64,000 nucleotides of DNA from Flaviramulus sp. (GTDB lineage Bacteria; Bacteroidota; Bacteroidia; Flavobacteriales; Flavobacteriaceae). The notes beneath the pieces were generated by a model. That model did no database searches. It had not been told where the DNA came from and saw only the letters and a list, made by a program, of their open reading frames with translations. The stretch lies in the NCBI GenBank assembly GCA_030731745.1, contig JANQTJ010000035.1, positions 1 to 64,000 on the forward strand, in the 5' to 3' direction. Made by a program: the position numbers and the translations under genes. Positions 43,114 through 53,011 of this stretch are shown one piece after another; position 1 is the stretch's first letter; each line of letters begins with the position of its first letter.

Positions 43114-44742
43114 TTATTCACCTAAAAATGGATACCGGTAATCTGTTGGTGTTACAAACGTTTCTTTTATCATTCTAGGTGATACCCAACGTAATAAATT
43201 TTGTGAACTACCAGCTTTATCATTAGTGCCTGATGCTCTGGCACCACCAAAAGGTTGTTGCCCAACTACAGCACCAGTTGGTTTATCATTGATGTAAAAA
43301 TTCCCAGCACAATTTTGAAGAGCTTCAGTAGCTTGAGTAATAGCATATCTATCTGTTGAAAGAATAGCTCCAGTTAAAGCGTATTCACTAGTTTCATTAA
43401 CTAATTTTAAAGTTTCAGCGTAAGCATCATCTTCGTAAACATAAATAGTAATTACAGGTCCAAATAACTCGGTACTCATCGTTGTGTATTTTGGATCTTT
43501 CGCAACAATAACTGTAGGTTCAATAAAATATCCTATACTTTTATCATAACCACCACCAACAATAATTTCAGCATCATTATCCGCTTTAGCTTGATCAATG
43601 TATTTAGCTAATTTAACAAAAGAGCCTTCGTGAATTACGGCAGTAATAAAGTTACTCAAATCCTCAGGGGAACCCATTTTGAAAGATTTCACATCTTTAA
43701 TTATCATATTTTTTACATCGCTCCATAAGCTTTTTGGTATGTAAGCTCTTGAAGCAGCACTACATTTCTGTCCTTGAAACTCAAAGGCACCACGAACAAT
43801 AGCAGTAGCTACTTGTTTTGGATGAGCCGATTTGTGTGCTACAATAAAATCTTTACCACCAGTTTCTCCAACAATTCTTGGATAGGTTTTATAATTATGA
43901 ATATTATTTCCTATTTGTTTCCATAGTTCTTTAAAGATGAAAGTAGAACCAGTAAAATGTAACCCAGAAAAATCTGGACTTGCCATCACAGTATTAGTAA
44001 TCATAACAGCATCTCCAAATACCACGTTAATAACTCCAGCAGGAACCCCAGCTTCTTTAAATATGTCCATGATTACTTTTGCAGAGTACACTTGGCTATC
44101 ACTAGGTTTCCAAACTACCACATTACCCATTAATGCCATACATGCAGGTAAATTCCCTGCAATAGCTGTAAAGTTGAAAGGTGTAACGGCGTAAGTAAAC
44201 CCCTCTAGTGGACGATATTCAATTCGATTCCAAGCATCACTGGTACTTTTTGGCTGTTCATTGTAAATATCTGTCATGAACTGCACATTAAAACGCAAGA
44301 AATCTATTAACTCACATGCAGCATCAATCTCAGCTTGATGAACGGTTTTAGATTGCGCAATCATAGTTGCAGCATTTATTTTTGCTCTGTAAGGCCCTGC
44401 AATTAACTCAGCAGCTTTTAAAAATATAGCAGCACGTTGCTCCCAGGGCATTAAACTCCATGATTTTCTTGCTTCTAAAGCTGTTGAAATTGCTTCTTCT
44501 ACATGAGATTTTTCAGCTAAATGATAAGTTCCAACTATATGTTTATGATCATGAGGTGGCGACATCGTTCTAGTATTTCCAGTTGTAACATCTTCACCGT
44601 TGATATATAAAGGAATGTCTATTTTACTATTAAACATTGTTTTATACGCTTCTAAAACGTTTGCTCTTTCTGGTGTTCCTGGAGCATAAGATTTTACAGG
44701 TTCATTTACGGCAATTGGTACATTAAAAAAGCCTTTTCCCAT
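43114..44742 (-). CDS. pruA: L-glutamate gamma-semialdehyde dehydrogenase (P5C dehydrogenase)
   Basis: The 542-residue aldehyde dehydrogenase oxidises glutamate semialdehyde to glutamate in proline catabolism. Key segments are TPFNFTAIAGNLPACMALMGN, HFTGSTFIF, VGETGGKDFIVAH with the general-base Glu, and FEFQGQKCSAASRAYIP with the catalytic Cys. Length fits the single-domain PruA group with no fused proline dehydrogenase. No proline dehydrogenase gene is in this window. Confidence 0.94.
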   Translation of the reverse strand: MGKGFFNVPIAVNEPVKSYAPGTPERANVLEAYKTMFNSKIDIPLYINGEDVTTGNTRTMSPPHDHKHIVGTYHLAEKSHVEEAISTALEARKSWSLMPWEQRAAIFLKAAELIAGPYRAKINAATMIAQSKTVHQAEIDAACELIDFLRFNVQFMTDIYNEQPKSTSDAWNRIEYRPLEGFTYAVTPFNFTAIAGNLPACMALMGNVVVWKPSDSQVYSAKVIMDIFKEAGVPAGVINVVFGDAVMITNTVMASPDFSGLHFTGSTFIFKELWKQIGNNIHNYKTYPRIVGETGGKDFIVAHKSAHPKQVATAIVRGAFEFQGQKCSAASRAYIPKSLWSDVKNMIIKDVKSFKMGSPEDLSNFITAVIHEGSFVKLAKYIDQAKADNDAEIIVGGGYDKSIGYFIEPTVIVAKDPKYTTMSTELFGPVITIYVYEDDAYAETLKLVNETSEYALTGAILSTDRYAITQATEALQNCAGNFYINDKPTGAVVGQQPFGGARASGTNDKAGSSQNLLRWVSPRMIKETFVTPTDYRYPFLGE

Positions 44743-44851
44743 GATTTTTTGTTTTTTGTTATTAATTTATCATTAAATATATTACAAAACTACGAATTTT
44801 TAAATCAAATAAAGGTTTCTAGTTTTGTCAAATAAGTGTTAATATTTACTT

Positions 44852-44859
44852 TATTTTTG
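44852..44859 (+). promoter_or_regulatory. Candidate -7 element of the NRDE gene
   Basis: TATTTTTG fits TAnnTTTG, 34 bp before the ATG at 44894. Its position agrees with the MCT start rather than the TTG at 44876. A TTTG at 44824-44827 is 24 bp upstream of it. Confidence 0.45.
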
Positions 44860-44893
44860 TAAGTTGTAAAACCGTTTGAAGACAATAATTTAC

Positions 44894-45619
44894 ATGTGTA
44901 CAGTTACCATAATTCCAAAAAAAAATAACGATTTTGTACTCACATCTAATAGGGATGAAGCCCCTTGTAGAATATCTTTAGCTCCAGATTTTTATCATAT
45001 TGATAATACGAAATTACTTTTTCCAAAAGATGTGATTTCTAATGGGACATGGATAGGGATAAGCGATAAAAATAGAGTAGTTTGTTTACTTAATGGGGGT
45101 TTTAAGTCACATATAAGAAAACAGTATTACATTAAAAGTAGAGGCTTGGTTGTAAATGATTTTATGACTTCAAGTGATTTGATTGAAACTATAGAGAATT
45201 ATAATTTTACTGATATAGAGCCTTTTACAATGGTAGTTGTAGATTGGAATATTGATTTAAAGTTTTTTGAATTAGTTTGGGATGGTAATAGACAATACTT
45301 TACTAGATTACCTCTTGAGGCTAAGATTTGGTCTTCTTCTACTTTGTACAGTGAATTTATGAGAAATGAACGTTTAAATTGGTTTCAAGATTTTAAATCT
45401 GAAAATAATTTGGAATCTAAAACAATATTAAATTTTCATAAAAAAGCAGGTAGTAATAATGATGAATATGGTGTTATTATGAATCGTGGCTTTATAAAAA
45501 CTACCAGTATTACTCAAATTACTAAAGAAAACAATACTCTAGAAATGCATTATGAAAGTCTTGAAAACAACATCATTTCTTCTAAAATTTTTAATCTCCC
45601 ATTAACTATTAATGAGTAA
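44894..45619 (+). CDS. NRDE/TANGO2-family protein
   Basis: This 241-residue protein begins MCTVTIIPKKN and carries the family motif LTSNRDEAP near residue 20. In this family the Cys after the initiator Met is conserved as a presumed N-terminal nucleophile, so I start at ATG 44894 and not the TTG six codons upstream. The biochemical role of the family is not settled, although human TANGO2 is linked to lipid or haem handling. It overlaps the next gene by 8 bp and is probably co-translated. Confidence 0.82.
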   Translation: MCTVTIIPKKNNDFVLTSNRDEAPCRISLAPDFYHIDNTKLLFPKDVISNGTWIGISDKNRVVCLLNGGFKSHIRKQYYIKSRGLVVNDFMTSSDLIETIENYNFTDIEPFTMVVVDWNIDLKFFELVWDGNRQYFTRLPLEAKIWSSSTLYSEFMRNERLNWFQDFKSENNLESKTILNFHKKAGSNNDEYGVIMNRGFIKTTSITQITKENNTLEMHYESLENNIISSKIFNLPLTINE

Positions 45620-46604
45620 TTCTGGTATTATTTTAACCTTGGCATATCCAGAAACCATTGTTATGGTTGCTGATGAATGGTATTCCCCTTTTTTGAGGTA
45701 TTTAGGTGTAGGTAAAAAAAATTATTTACGTGCTGGACATGCAGCTTTAGTTTTGATTAATAAAGAGACAGGTGTTTTAGAATATCATGATTTTGGAAGA
45801 TATATAACCCCTGAGCCTTCTGGTAGGGTTAGAGGAAGAGATACCGATAATGAATTGCATTTCCCATTAAAAGCACAAATAGAAAACGATAAAATTCAAA
45901 ATTTAGAGGCAATTTTAAAATTTTTAGCAACACACCCAAAAATAACCCACGGAGACGGAAAGCTTGTTGCTTCTGTTTGTAATGCTATTGATTATACGCA
46001 TGCCCGAGCGCACATAACTACTATGCAAAATAAACATTTTATAAGGTATGCAGCTTTTATAAAAGATGCTTGTAATTGTGCTCGTTTTGTTACTGATAGT
46101 TTGATAGCTTCAGTTACAGATTTAAATATTAAAAATAAATTAGAAAAATCTAAATGGTTTACTCCTAGTACAGTAGGTAATGTTTTATTGGCTGATACAG
46201 AAAACTATGTTTATGAAGTTAATGATACTGGTGTAATTTCAAAATTTGAAGGTTCACAAAAAACTGAAAATTTACGATGTTTTTTAGATAAATTAAAAGA
46301 TCATAAACCAAATTTTAGCGGTACTTTAGAACCAAAGCCGGTAGATAATTTGCATGAAAAAGCGCAATGGTTATCTGGTATTGCAGCTGGTGCATGGTTT
46401 GAATTACATAAAATTGGGCATCATGTAGAATATCATTTCAAACGAATTTCACCGCATGGGCATATTGATGTTCATGATACTTTTGTGGTTGATGATGCTT
46501 CCTTTAACTACGATTTAGAATTTGAGTTTATTCATTATTCAAACTGCAAATTCTTCCATGTAAAACAGAATGAGAAAATTTATAGGTTTGATAAAGTATC
46601 TTAA
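45612..46604 (+). CDS. Conserved hypothetical protein, translationally coupled to the NRDE gene
   Basis: This 330-residue protein has no signal peptide. The N-terminus (SGIILTLAYPETIVMVADEWY) looks like the first strand of an Ntn-hydrolase-like fold, and several His/Cys residues follow (KDACNCARFV, HKIGHHVEYHF, FIHYSNCKFFHV). I do not recognise a named family. It starts 8 bp before the end of the NRDE gene, so the two are made together and may act in one process. Confidence 0.7.
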   Translation: MSNSGIILTLAYPETIVMVADEWYSPFLRYLGVGKKNYLRAGHAALVLINKETGVLEYHDFGRYITPEPSGRVRGRDTDNELHFPLKAQIENDKIQNLEAILKFLATHPKITHGDGKLVASVCNAIDYTHARAHITTMQNKHFIRYAAFIKDACNCARFVTDSLIASVTDLNIKNKLEKSKWFTPSTVGNVLLADTENYVYEVNDTGVISKFEGSQKTENLRCFLDKLKDHKPNFSGTLEPKPVDNLHEKAQWLSGIAAGAWFELHKIGHHVEYHFKRISPHGHIDVHDTFVVDDASFNYDLEFEFIHYSNCKFFHVKQNEKIYRFDKVS

Positions 46605-46630
46605 ATATTTTTTAAGGAACATTTTTTTTA

Positions 46631-47035
46631 TTAATTCCAATAATCAACAACAAGAACATCTTCAAGGTGAGGTGTTAATAGTTTTCCAAACTGGATATGT
46701 TCAGGGTGAGGAAGGTAAATATCTCTAGATGCTTCACTATCAAATGTTAGTAAAAAGCAATGTGTAAATTTTTTATTTAAGTCTTCAGGACTATTATTTA
46801 TACCCCATTCAAAATCCTTAATCTCTGATATTTTGGATGGTAATTCTATGAAGGCTTTTTCTATCATTTTTATTTTTGTAGATGAAGTTGAATCTTTAAA
46901 CTTAAACATTACAACATGTCTTAAAAGTTTAGATGTGTTTTCTGTTTTCATTAACTCTGAATCTTTATTCGTGATTTTTTTATTACAATTTAAAAATAAT
47001 AAAAGTGCTAATAATAAAAGTGAATAAATTTTCAT
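46631..47035 (-). CDS. Dabb (stress-responsive A/B barrel) domain lipoprotein
   Basis: The 134-residue protein has a lipoprotein signal (FLNC, Cys17), then a Dabb ferredoxin-like domain from about residue 38 (LLRHVVMFKFKDS, FTHCFLLTFDSEASRDIYLPHPEH, LEDVLVVDYW). Dabb proteins form dimeric barrels and are often of unknown function. Lipid anchoring places it at an envelope membrane. It is a single gene that converges with the hypothetical gene before it. Confidence 0.82.
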   Translation of the reverse strand: MKIYSLLLLALLLFLNCNKKITNKDSELMKTENTSKLLRHVVMFKFKDSTSSTKIKMIEKAFIELPSKISEIKDFEWGINNSPEDLNKKFTHCFLLTFDSEASRDIYLPHPEHIQFGKLLTPHLEDVLVVDYWN

Positions 47036-47125
47036 ATGGATTTATTTTGAGATTTTAAAATCGATAATTAGCTAAAATGCAAAATCAAAGCAATAAAGTT
47101 TAATTTATTATAAATTACTAATAAA

Positions 47126-47512
47126 TTAATTTATGGCAAAAGTGGCACTTAACTTGAAAGCGGGGATATTAACTTTGAACTTTTTGGTAGTTGTAAAATT
47201 CACCATACTGTAATGACCTTGCATGGCACCAAAAGGTGATGTGAGTAAACAACCTGATGAATAGGTGTGAGATTCTCCAGGTTTTAAAACCGGTTTTTTC
47301 CCTATAACGCCTTCACCTGAAACGATTTCAAGATTATTTAAAGCATCAAGGATTTCCCAATGTCTGGCATTTAGTTGAACGGAGTCTTTACTCTGGTTTT
47401 CTATAATTACAGTGTATCCAAAAGCGTAATGTATTTTATAATTTTTATAAAATGAGCCTTCGTAGTTAGTTTCTACTGAAATTTTTATACCGCTTGTTAC
47501 TTGTTCAACCAT
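47126..47512 (-). CDS. apaG: ApaG-domain protein
   Basis: This 128-residue protein has the ApaG fibronectin-like fold: GIKISVETNYEGS, HYAFGYTVIIENQSKDSVQLNARHWEI, GEGVIGKKPVLKPGESHTYSSGC and the family's MQGHYSMV ending. ApaG is linked to Co2+/Mg2+ resistance and ppGpp-like nucleotides, but its molecular role is unclear. It precedes the T9SS plug gene on the same strand, about 100 bp apart. Confidence 0.9.
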   Translation of the reverse strand: MVEQVTSGIKISVETNYEGSFYKNYKIHYAFGYTVIIENQSKDSVQLNARHWEILDALNNLEIVSGEGVIGKKPVLKPGESHTYSSGCLLTSPFGAMQGHYSMVNFTTTKKFKVNIPAFKLSATFAIN

Positions 47513-47618
47513 GTTAACTATAAATAAACCATATATTTATGTTTACAAAAATAAACAATATTAAGTTTACGGCGTTACATTTTAACTACTTTGATTAAAA
47601 TATTAGTTAAACGGTAGT

Positions 47619-48869
47619 TTAATTCGAGATATTAACAGAATTACCTTCGCCAACGCCAATAATTTTGTCGAAACGCTCTCCTAAATTTCTGTAGTAAATA
47701 AGTACTTTATAATTATTTTCAGTTTGATAAAAATTGCCGTCTATAAAACCTTCATCAATAGTATTATCGGGACTTAATATTACATATTTGTAATTATAGA
47801 ATCCTTGTTTTAATAATAGAGAGCAGTAGTAAATATTTTTAGCTTCATCAAATTGCATTAAATTAGAGTGATCTAGAGAGTAATTGTTAAAATTCCCATA
47901 AACGTGAATGTTTTTATCTTTCAAAGCTTCGATTGATTTTAATGAAAAATGAATCCAGACATAATCTGCTTCAATACTGGGGTCTTCAGCATCAATATTT
48001 AAAATAACATAATTACCATTTATATCTGGATTGTAGGTATATGGACTGCTAGCTCTTCCAATATTAGTGTATAAATAATTGTTATATAAATCTTGCAAAT
48101 CTATATATTGTATACCCGTATTAGCTGCTCTAATATCTTTGTTTTCAAAATAATAATATTCATTACCGCCCCAAAAACTAGTTTCGCTATCATATTTATA
48201 AATAAGTTGATTTCCAATAGTGTATTGAGGTTTTATATTTGAAATGGATGTTTTTAAATTGTTATTTTGAATAATAACAGTATTAATAGTTTGCATTGGG
48301 TTATTAATAAGAATATTGTTTGATGCAACAACAATTTCTACACGCTGTTTTTCTTCTACATATTTAACGTCTCTAGCTCGTTTGATGGCAACACCTACAT
48401 TAACCTTATCCTCGTAAATCATAAATTTTCTTGAGAAAACTAACTCATTATCATCATTGAAAATGGAAATCATATAGTTCCCAGAAACTCGAAGGCCTTT
48501 AGTAAACTGATTTGGGATAGTAAGTTTGTAGTGAGAATAAATTTGATAGGTGTTAAATGAATTTTCGTAATCTCTTATTCTTTGGTTATCAAAACCATCT
48601 AAATACTCAGATTTTATTAATACTGAAGGCGTCCAATCATAATTAAAATGTTCAATTTTATAATAATAATCTTCTTCATCTCCATTTAAAGCATCAAATT
48701 CCATAACCACATATTCACCTAATTTTAAAATAGGTAATTGTGTTTCGGGTGTGTTTGATTTAAAATTAATTGTTTTAATATAATCTGGTGGATCAGTTTC
48801 ATCAATTTGAGAAAAAGAAATTATTGGGATTAAAACAAAAATGACAATTTGTTTAAACTTTTTTAGCAT
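47619..48869 (-). CDS. Type IX secretion plug protein
   Basis: This 416-residue protein has a signal peptide (ending IISFSQ) and the domain found in the T9SS plug protein, which closes the SprA translocon channel in F. johnsoniae: DYIKTINFKSNTPETQLPIL, FDALNGDEEDYYYKIEHFNYDW, FYNYKYVILSPD near the end. I chose ATG 48869; the frame extends 34 codons upstream into DNA that reads as a membrane-like leader without homology. The gene is divergent from nqrA, an arrangement I recall as conserved in Flavobacteria. The call rests on family resemblance from memory. Confidence 0.8.
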   Translation of the reverse strand: MLKKFKQIVIFVLIPIISFSQIDETDPPDYIKTINFKSNTPETQLPILKLGEYVVMEFDALNGDEEDYYYKIEHFNYDWTPSVLIKSEYLDGFDNQRIRDYENSFNTYQIYSHYKLTIPNQFTKGLRVSGNYMISIFNDDNELVFSRKFMIYEDKVNVGVAIKRARDVKYVEEKQRVEIVVASNNILINNPMQTINTVIIQNNNLKTSISNIKPQYTIGNQLIYKYDSETSFWGGNEYYYFENKDIRAANTGIQYIDLQDLYNNYLYTNIGRASSPYTYNPDINGNYVILNIDAEDPSIEADYVWIHFSLKSIEALKDKNIHVYGNFNNYSLDHSNLMQFDEAKNIYYCSLLLKQGFYNYKYVILSPDNTIDEGFIDGNFYQTENNYKVLIYYRNLGERFDKIIGVGEGNSVNISN

Positions 48870-48990
48870 TTTTATTGTGTTTTTATTGTAAAGATAAACA
48901 AAATCTATACTTAAAAGTATTTGATTATTTAGAATCAATATAAATAAATAAGTTGCAAATAATTGAATCAATTTTGTGTCTATTTATTCG

Positions 48991-48998
48991 TATTTTTG
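48991..48998 (+). promoter_or_regulatory. Candidate -7 element of the nqr operon
   Basis: TATTTTTG matches TAnnTTTG and lies 37 bp before the nqrA ATG. The -33 box is unclear: the closest TTTG is 14 bp upstream, which is shorter than usual. Confidence 0.5.
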
Positions 48999-49035
48999 CA
49001 CCGATTTTTAGACAATTAATTTCAATAAAGATAAT

Positions 49036-50388
49036 ATGTCAAACGACATTCGTATTAAAAAAGGTCTGGATATTAAACTTATCGGTGAAGCTGAAAAAAC
49101 TGTTGAACAAGCAGTTGTAAGTAACTACCACACGATAAAGCCAGAAGATTTTCACGGTGTTATTCCAAAACTTGTTGCAAAAGAAGGTGTGGCTGTTAAA
49201 GCAGGCTCTACTTTGTTTTATGATAAATCTCATGAAGCTGTTAAGTTTGCCTCTCCAGTTTCGGGTAAAGTTATAGAAGTACTTCGTGGACCAAAAAGAC
49301 GCATTGATGCCATCAAAATTGAAGCAGACAAAACTCAATCTTTTGAGGATTTCGGAAAGTTTAATTTAGAAAGTGCAACTGCTGAAAGTGTTAAATCTCA
49401 TTTGTTGACTTCTGGATGTTGGCCTTTTGTTAAGCAACGTCCTTATGATGTTATTGCAAATCCTGATAAATCGCCAAAAGCTATTTTTATATCTGGGTAT
49501 GCAAGTGCTCCATTGGCTGCCGATTTAGATTTTACTTTAAAAGGGAAAGAGCTAGAATTACAAGCGGCAGTAAATGCTTTGACAAAACTTACTGATGGTA
49601 AAGTACATGTTTCTATAGGGACTTCTAGTTCTCCATTTGCTAATTTGTCTGGTGTTGCAATTCATAAAGTTTCAGGACCACATCCTTCTGGAAATGTTGG
49701 AACTTTAATTAATAAAATTGATCCTGTTAATAAAGCAGAGGTTGTTTGGACTGTTAATGCACAAGACTTGGTAATTATTGGTGAGTTACTTATAACAGGT
49801 AAATTTAACCCAGAACGTGTTTTAGCCTTAGTTGGTTCTTCAGTAGAAAAACCTAGATATTTTAAAACAATAATTGGTAGTGAAATTGCAACAATTATTT
49901 ATGATAAAGGTATTTCTAAAGACGCTCACGTTCGTATCATTTCTGGTAACGTTTTAACTGGTAAAGAAATACGTCCTGATGGTGTTTTAGATTATTACAG
50001 CAATGTTGTAACTGTAATACCTGAAGGTGATGATTATGAGTTTTTTGGATGGAATAAACCTATTTTTGATAAAGTGTCTACATCTAGAGCCTTGACTTTC
50101 TCTTGGTTAACACCAAACAAAAAATACGATTTAAATACAAATACAAATGGAGAGCACCGTGCTTTTGTGGTAACAGGAAGTTACGAAGCTGTTTTTCCTC
50201 TAGATATTTATCCAATGCAAATCTTGAAAGCTTGTATGTACCAAGATTTAGATGAAATGGAAGCTTTAGGGATGTACGAAGTAGCACCTGAAGATTTTGC
50301 ATTAACGGAATTTATTTGTGTGTCTAAACAACCACATCAAAAAATCATAAGACAAGGTTTAGACTTAATGCTTAAAGAGATAGGATAA
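49036..50388 (+). CDS. nqrA: Na+-translocating NADH:quinone reductase subunit A
   Basis: This 450-residue peripheral subunit begins with RIKKGLDIKLIGEAE and the segment FHGVIPKLVAKEGVAVKAGSTLFYDK, a biotinyl/lipoyl-like fold (ASPVSGKVIEVLRGPKRR). It helps form the quinone site with NqrB. It is first in the six-gene operon that couples NADH oxidation to Na+ export. The stop overlaps the nqrB ATG by one base (TAATG at 50386-50390). Confidence 0.95.
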   Translation: MSNDIRIKKGLDIKLIGEAEKTVEQAVVSNYHTIKPEDFHGVIPKLVAKEGVAVKAGSTLFYDKSHEAVKFASPVSGKVIEVLRGPKRRIDAIKIEADKTQSFEDFGKFNLESATAESVKSHLLTSGCWPFVKQRPYDVIANPDKSPKAIFISGYASAPLAADLDFTLKGKELELQAAVNALTKLTDGKVHVSIGTSSSPFANLSGVAIHKVSGPHPSGNVGTLINKIDPVNKAEVVWTVNAQDLVIIGELLITGKFNPERVLALVGSSVEKPRYFKTIIGSEIATIIYDKGISKDAHVRIISGNVLTGKEIRPDGVLDYYSNVVTVIPEGDDYEFFGWNKPIFDKVSTSRALTFSWLTPNKKYDLNTNTNGEHRAFVVTGSYEAVFPLDIYPMQILKACMYQDLDEMEALGMYEVAPEDFALTEFICVSKQPHQKIIRQGLDLMLKEIG

Positions 50389-51611
50389 TGGGTTTAAAAG
50401 AAAATTTACATAATTTTAAAGAAAAGAATAAAGGCAAAAAGTGGTTGCCTGCATTTTCTGCACTTCATACTTTTTTGTATTTACCAAATGAGACAACTCA
50501 TGGTGGTACGCATATAAAAGCTGCTGATGATTTAAAACGTACCATGAATACAGTTATTATGGCTTTAGTGCCATGTTTAATTTTCGGTATGTTTAATGCT
50601 GGTTATCAACATTACTTAGCTTTAGGTGAAATAGGATCTGCTAAAGGATTTTTAGGAGCGTCATTTTGGACTTTAGATAATCTTATAGTTGGTTTATGGC
50701 AAGTATTACCATTAGTAATAGTCTCTTATGGCGTTGGTTTAGCGGTAGAGTTTGTTTTTGCTATTATTAAAGGTCATGAAGTAGAAGAAGGTTATTTAGT
50801 AACTGGTATGTTAGTACCTTTAATTGTTCCTGTTGATATTCCTTTATGGATGTTAGCAGTCGCTGTAATTTTTGGTGTAATAATTGGTAAAGAAGTTTTT
50901 GGAGGTACAGGTATGAACATCTTAAACCCTGCATTAACTATAAGAGCATTTTTGTTCTTTGCATATCCAACTTGGATGTCTGGTGATAAAGTATGGGTAC
51001 ATGGAGCTGTAGAACGTGATCAAATGATCGCTGCAGGACAAAATTTGGATGCTATTTCTGGGGAAACTATACTTGGAAGTTATGCTCAGGGTAATTCTGT
51101 AGCTTATGATTATTGGGATATGTTTTGGGGTTTAATTCCTGGTTCGGTAGGTGAAACCTCTAAGTTCTTAATCATTATTGGTGCTTTATTTTTGATTTTT
51201 ACTAAAATAGGTAGTTGGAGAATAATAGTGTCAACTTTAATAGGAGCTTTAACTATGGGATTCATATTTAACCTTGTTGTAGACGCTGGTATTATATCTG
51301 AATCAAGTAAATTTTACGGATTAATGAGTGTTCCTTTTTGGCAACATTTAATCATCGGAAGTATATTATTTGGGGCTGTTTATATGGCGACTGATCCTGT
51401 AACGGCATCACAAACTAATAAAGGAAAATGGATTTATGGATTTTTAATTGGATTTATTTCCATTATGATTCGCGTATTCAATCCTGCATACCCTGAAGGT
51501 GTATTTCTAGCCATTCTTTTAATGAATGTTTTCGCACCAACTATTGATCATTATGTGGTGCAAGGAAATGTTAATAGAAGAATGAAACGTTTAAAAGTTA
51601 AAACAGCATAA
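50388..51611 (+). CDS. nqrB: Na+-translocating NADH:quinone reductase subunit B
   Basis: This 407-residue membrane subunit carries covalent FMN through a phosphoester to Thr. The expected site is SGETILGSYAQGN (SGAT-like motif, with Thr following SGE). Other family segments are VLGLLVPLIVPVD-like MLVPLIVPVDIPLWML, NPALTIRAFLFFAYP and FGAVYMATDPVTASQT. ApbE, needed for FMN attachment, is encoded downstream at 56060. The FMN-site call is by motif. Confidence 0.96.
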   Translation: MGLKENLHNFKEKNKGKKWLPAFSALHTFLYLPNETTHGGTHIKAADDLKRTMNTVIMALVPCLIFGMFNAGYQHYLALGEIGSAKGFLGASFWTLDNLIVGLWQVLPLVIVSYGVGLAVEFVFAIIKGHEVEEGYLVTGMLVPLIVPVDIPLWMLAVAVIFGVIIGKEVFGGTGMNILNPALTIRAFLFFAYPTWMSGDKVWVHGAVERDQMIAAGQNLDAISGETILGSYAQGNSVAYDYWDMFWGLIPGSVGETSKFLIIIGALFLIFTKIGSWRIIVSTLIGALTMGFIFNLVVDAGIISESSKFYGLMSVPFWQHLIIGSILFGAVYMATDPVTASQTNKGKWIYGFLIGFISIMIRVFNPAYPEGVFLAILLMNVFAPTIDHYVVQGNVNRRMKRLKVKTA

Positions 51612-51613
51612 TT

Positions 51614-52360
51614 ATGTCAGTTAACACAGATAAAAATTCATATACCATGATTTTTGCCATAACGATGGTATTAGTTGTGGGATCATTATTAGCATTTACA
51701 GCGTCGTCTTTAAGTCCTAATATTGATGAGAATAAACGTTTAGAAAAGCAACAAAATATTTTGTATGCTATGGGTGTAAACGAAAATGATGAAAGTAGTG
51801 CTAATTTCGTTTCTACTGCTGATGCTCCTGAGTTATTCAAAAAATACATAAAAAAGCAATTGGTAATCCAAGATGGTGAAGTTACCGAAAATGATAACGC
51901 TTATTTAATTGATGTAAAGAAAGAACAAACTAATGCCAAAGCAGGTGTTGCAAGAAAGTTACCTTTATTTGTTGGAGAGAAAGATGGTAAAGTATACTAT
52001 ATAGCACCAATAAGAGGTAAAGGCCTTTGGGATGCTATTTGGGCTTATGTTGCTATGGATGAAGATATGATAGTGCAAGGTGCATATTTTGATCATAAAG
52101 GAGAAACGCCAGGTTTAGGTGCTAACATAAAGCAGCGTTTTTTTATGGATGATTTTATTGGAGAGCATTTATTAGCAGATGGTACTTTTAAAGGTATTAC
52201 TGTAGCCAAAGGAAATGCAGATCCAAAAAATGAAAATAAAACTGACAACGAAGTTGATGCCATTGCCGGAGCAACTATTACTGGAGATGGTGTATCAGCA
52301 ATGATTAAGAGTGATTTAAAGCTATACGTATCCTACTTTAAAAATTTAAAAAATAATTAA
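51614..52360 (+). CDS. nqrC: Na+-translocating NADH:quinone reductase subunit C
   Basis: The 248-residue subunit has one N-terminal membrane segment (AITMVLVVGSLLAFTAS) and a periplasmic FMN domain. The flavinylation motif is in AIAGATITGDGVSAMIKSDL, with the acceptor Thr in GATxT, and an upstream FDHKGETPGLGANI segment is typical. It lies 2 bp after nqrB. ApbE is expected to attach the FMN. Confidence 0.95.
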   Translation: MSVNTDKNSYTMIFAITMVLVVGSLLAFTASSLSPNIDENKRLEKQQNILYAMGVNENDESSANFVSTADAPELFKKYIKKQLVIQDGEVTENDNAYLIDVKKEQTNAKAGVARKLPLFVGEKDGKVYYIAPIRGKGLWDAIWAYVAMDEDMIVQGAYFDHKGETPGLGANIKQRFFMDDFIGEHLLADGTFKGITVAKGNADPKNENKTDNEVDAIAGATITGDGVSAMIKSDLKLYVSYFKNLKNN

Positions 52361-52363
52361 TTT

Positions 52364-53011
52364 ATGGGTTTACTTTCAAAAAAAGACAGCAAATTAATAC
52401 TAGATCCATTAGCAGATAATAATCCAATTACCATTCAAGTATTAGGTATTTGTTCTGCTCTAGCGATTACTGCAGAGTTAAAAGCCTCTATAGTAATGGC
52501 AGTATCTGTATTATTTGTTTTAGGAATTGGAAACGTAGTTATTTCTTTAATGAGAAATATCATACCATCAAAAATCAGAATTATTGTTCAGCTTATTGTT
52601 GTTGCAGCTCTAGTAATTATTGTTGATTTAGTTTTAAAAGCGTTTGCTTATGAATTGAGTAAAACACTTTCAGTTTTTGTTGGATTAATCATCACTAACT
52701 GTATCATCATGGGACGTTTTGAAGCGTTTGCCTTAGGAAATGGTCCTTGGCGTTCATTTCTTGATGGTATTGGTAATGCTGCAGGATACGGACTTATTCT
52801 TATAATTGTAGGTTTCTTCAGAGAGCTTTTAGGTTCGGGAACACTTTTAGGATTTAAAGTTTTAGGAGATCCAATTGAAAAATCAGGTTTATATGCTATA
52901 GGATATGAAAACAACGGTTTTATGTTATTGTCTCCCATGGCTTTAATAGTTGTAGGGATTATCATTTGGGTACAACGTAGTAGAAACAAAGCATTAATAG
53001 AAGATCATTAA
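52364..53011 (+). CDS. nqrD: Na+-translocating NADH:quinone reductase subunit D
   Basis: This 215-residue integral membrane subunit has six segments of the RnfE/NqrD family: LGICSALAITAELKAS, FVGLIITNCIIMGRFEAFALGN and GLILIIVGFFRELLGSGTLLG. Together with NqrE it forms a membrane core with a 2Fe-2S site. It is followed by a 75-bp gap that can form a hairpin before nqrE. Confidence 0.96.
   Translation: MGLLSKKDSKLILDPLADNNPITIQVLGICSALAITAELKASIVMAVSVLFVLGIGNVVISLMRNIIPSKIRIIVQLIVVAALVIIVDLVLKAFAYELSKTLSVFVGLIITNCIIMGRFEAFALGNGPWRSFLDGIGNAAGYGLILIIVGFFRELLGSGTLLGFKVLGDPIEKSGLYAIGYENNGFMLLSPMALIVVGIIIWVQRSRNKALIEDH

Noticed and set aside
48870-48971. 34-codon N-terminal extension of the plug protein
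   Set aside because: The downstream ATG at 48869 gives a normal signal peptide. The extension reads as an unrelated hydrophobic stretch.
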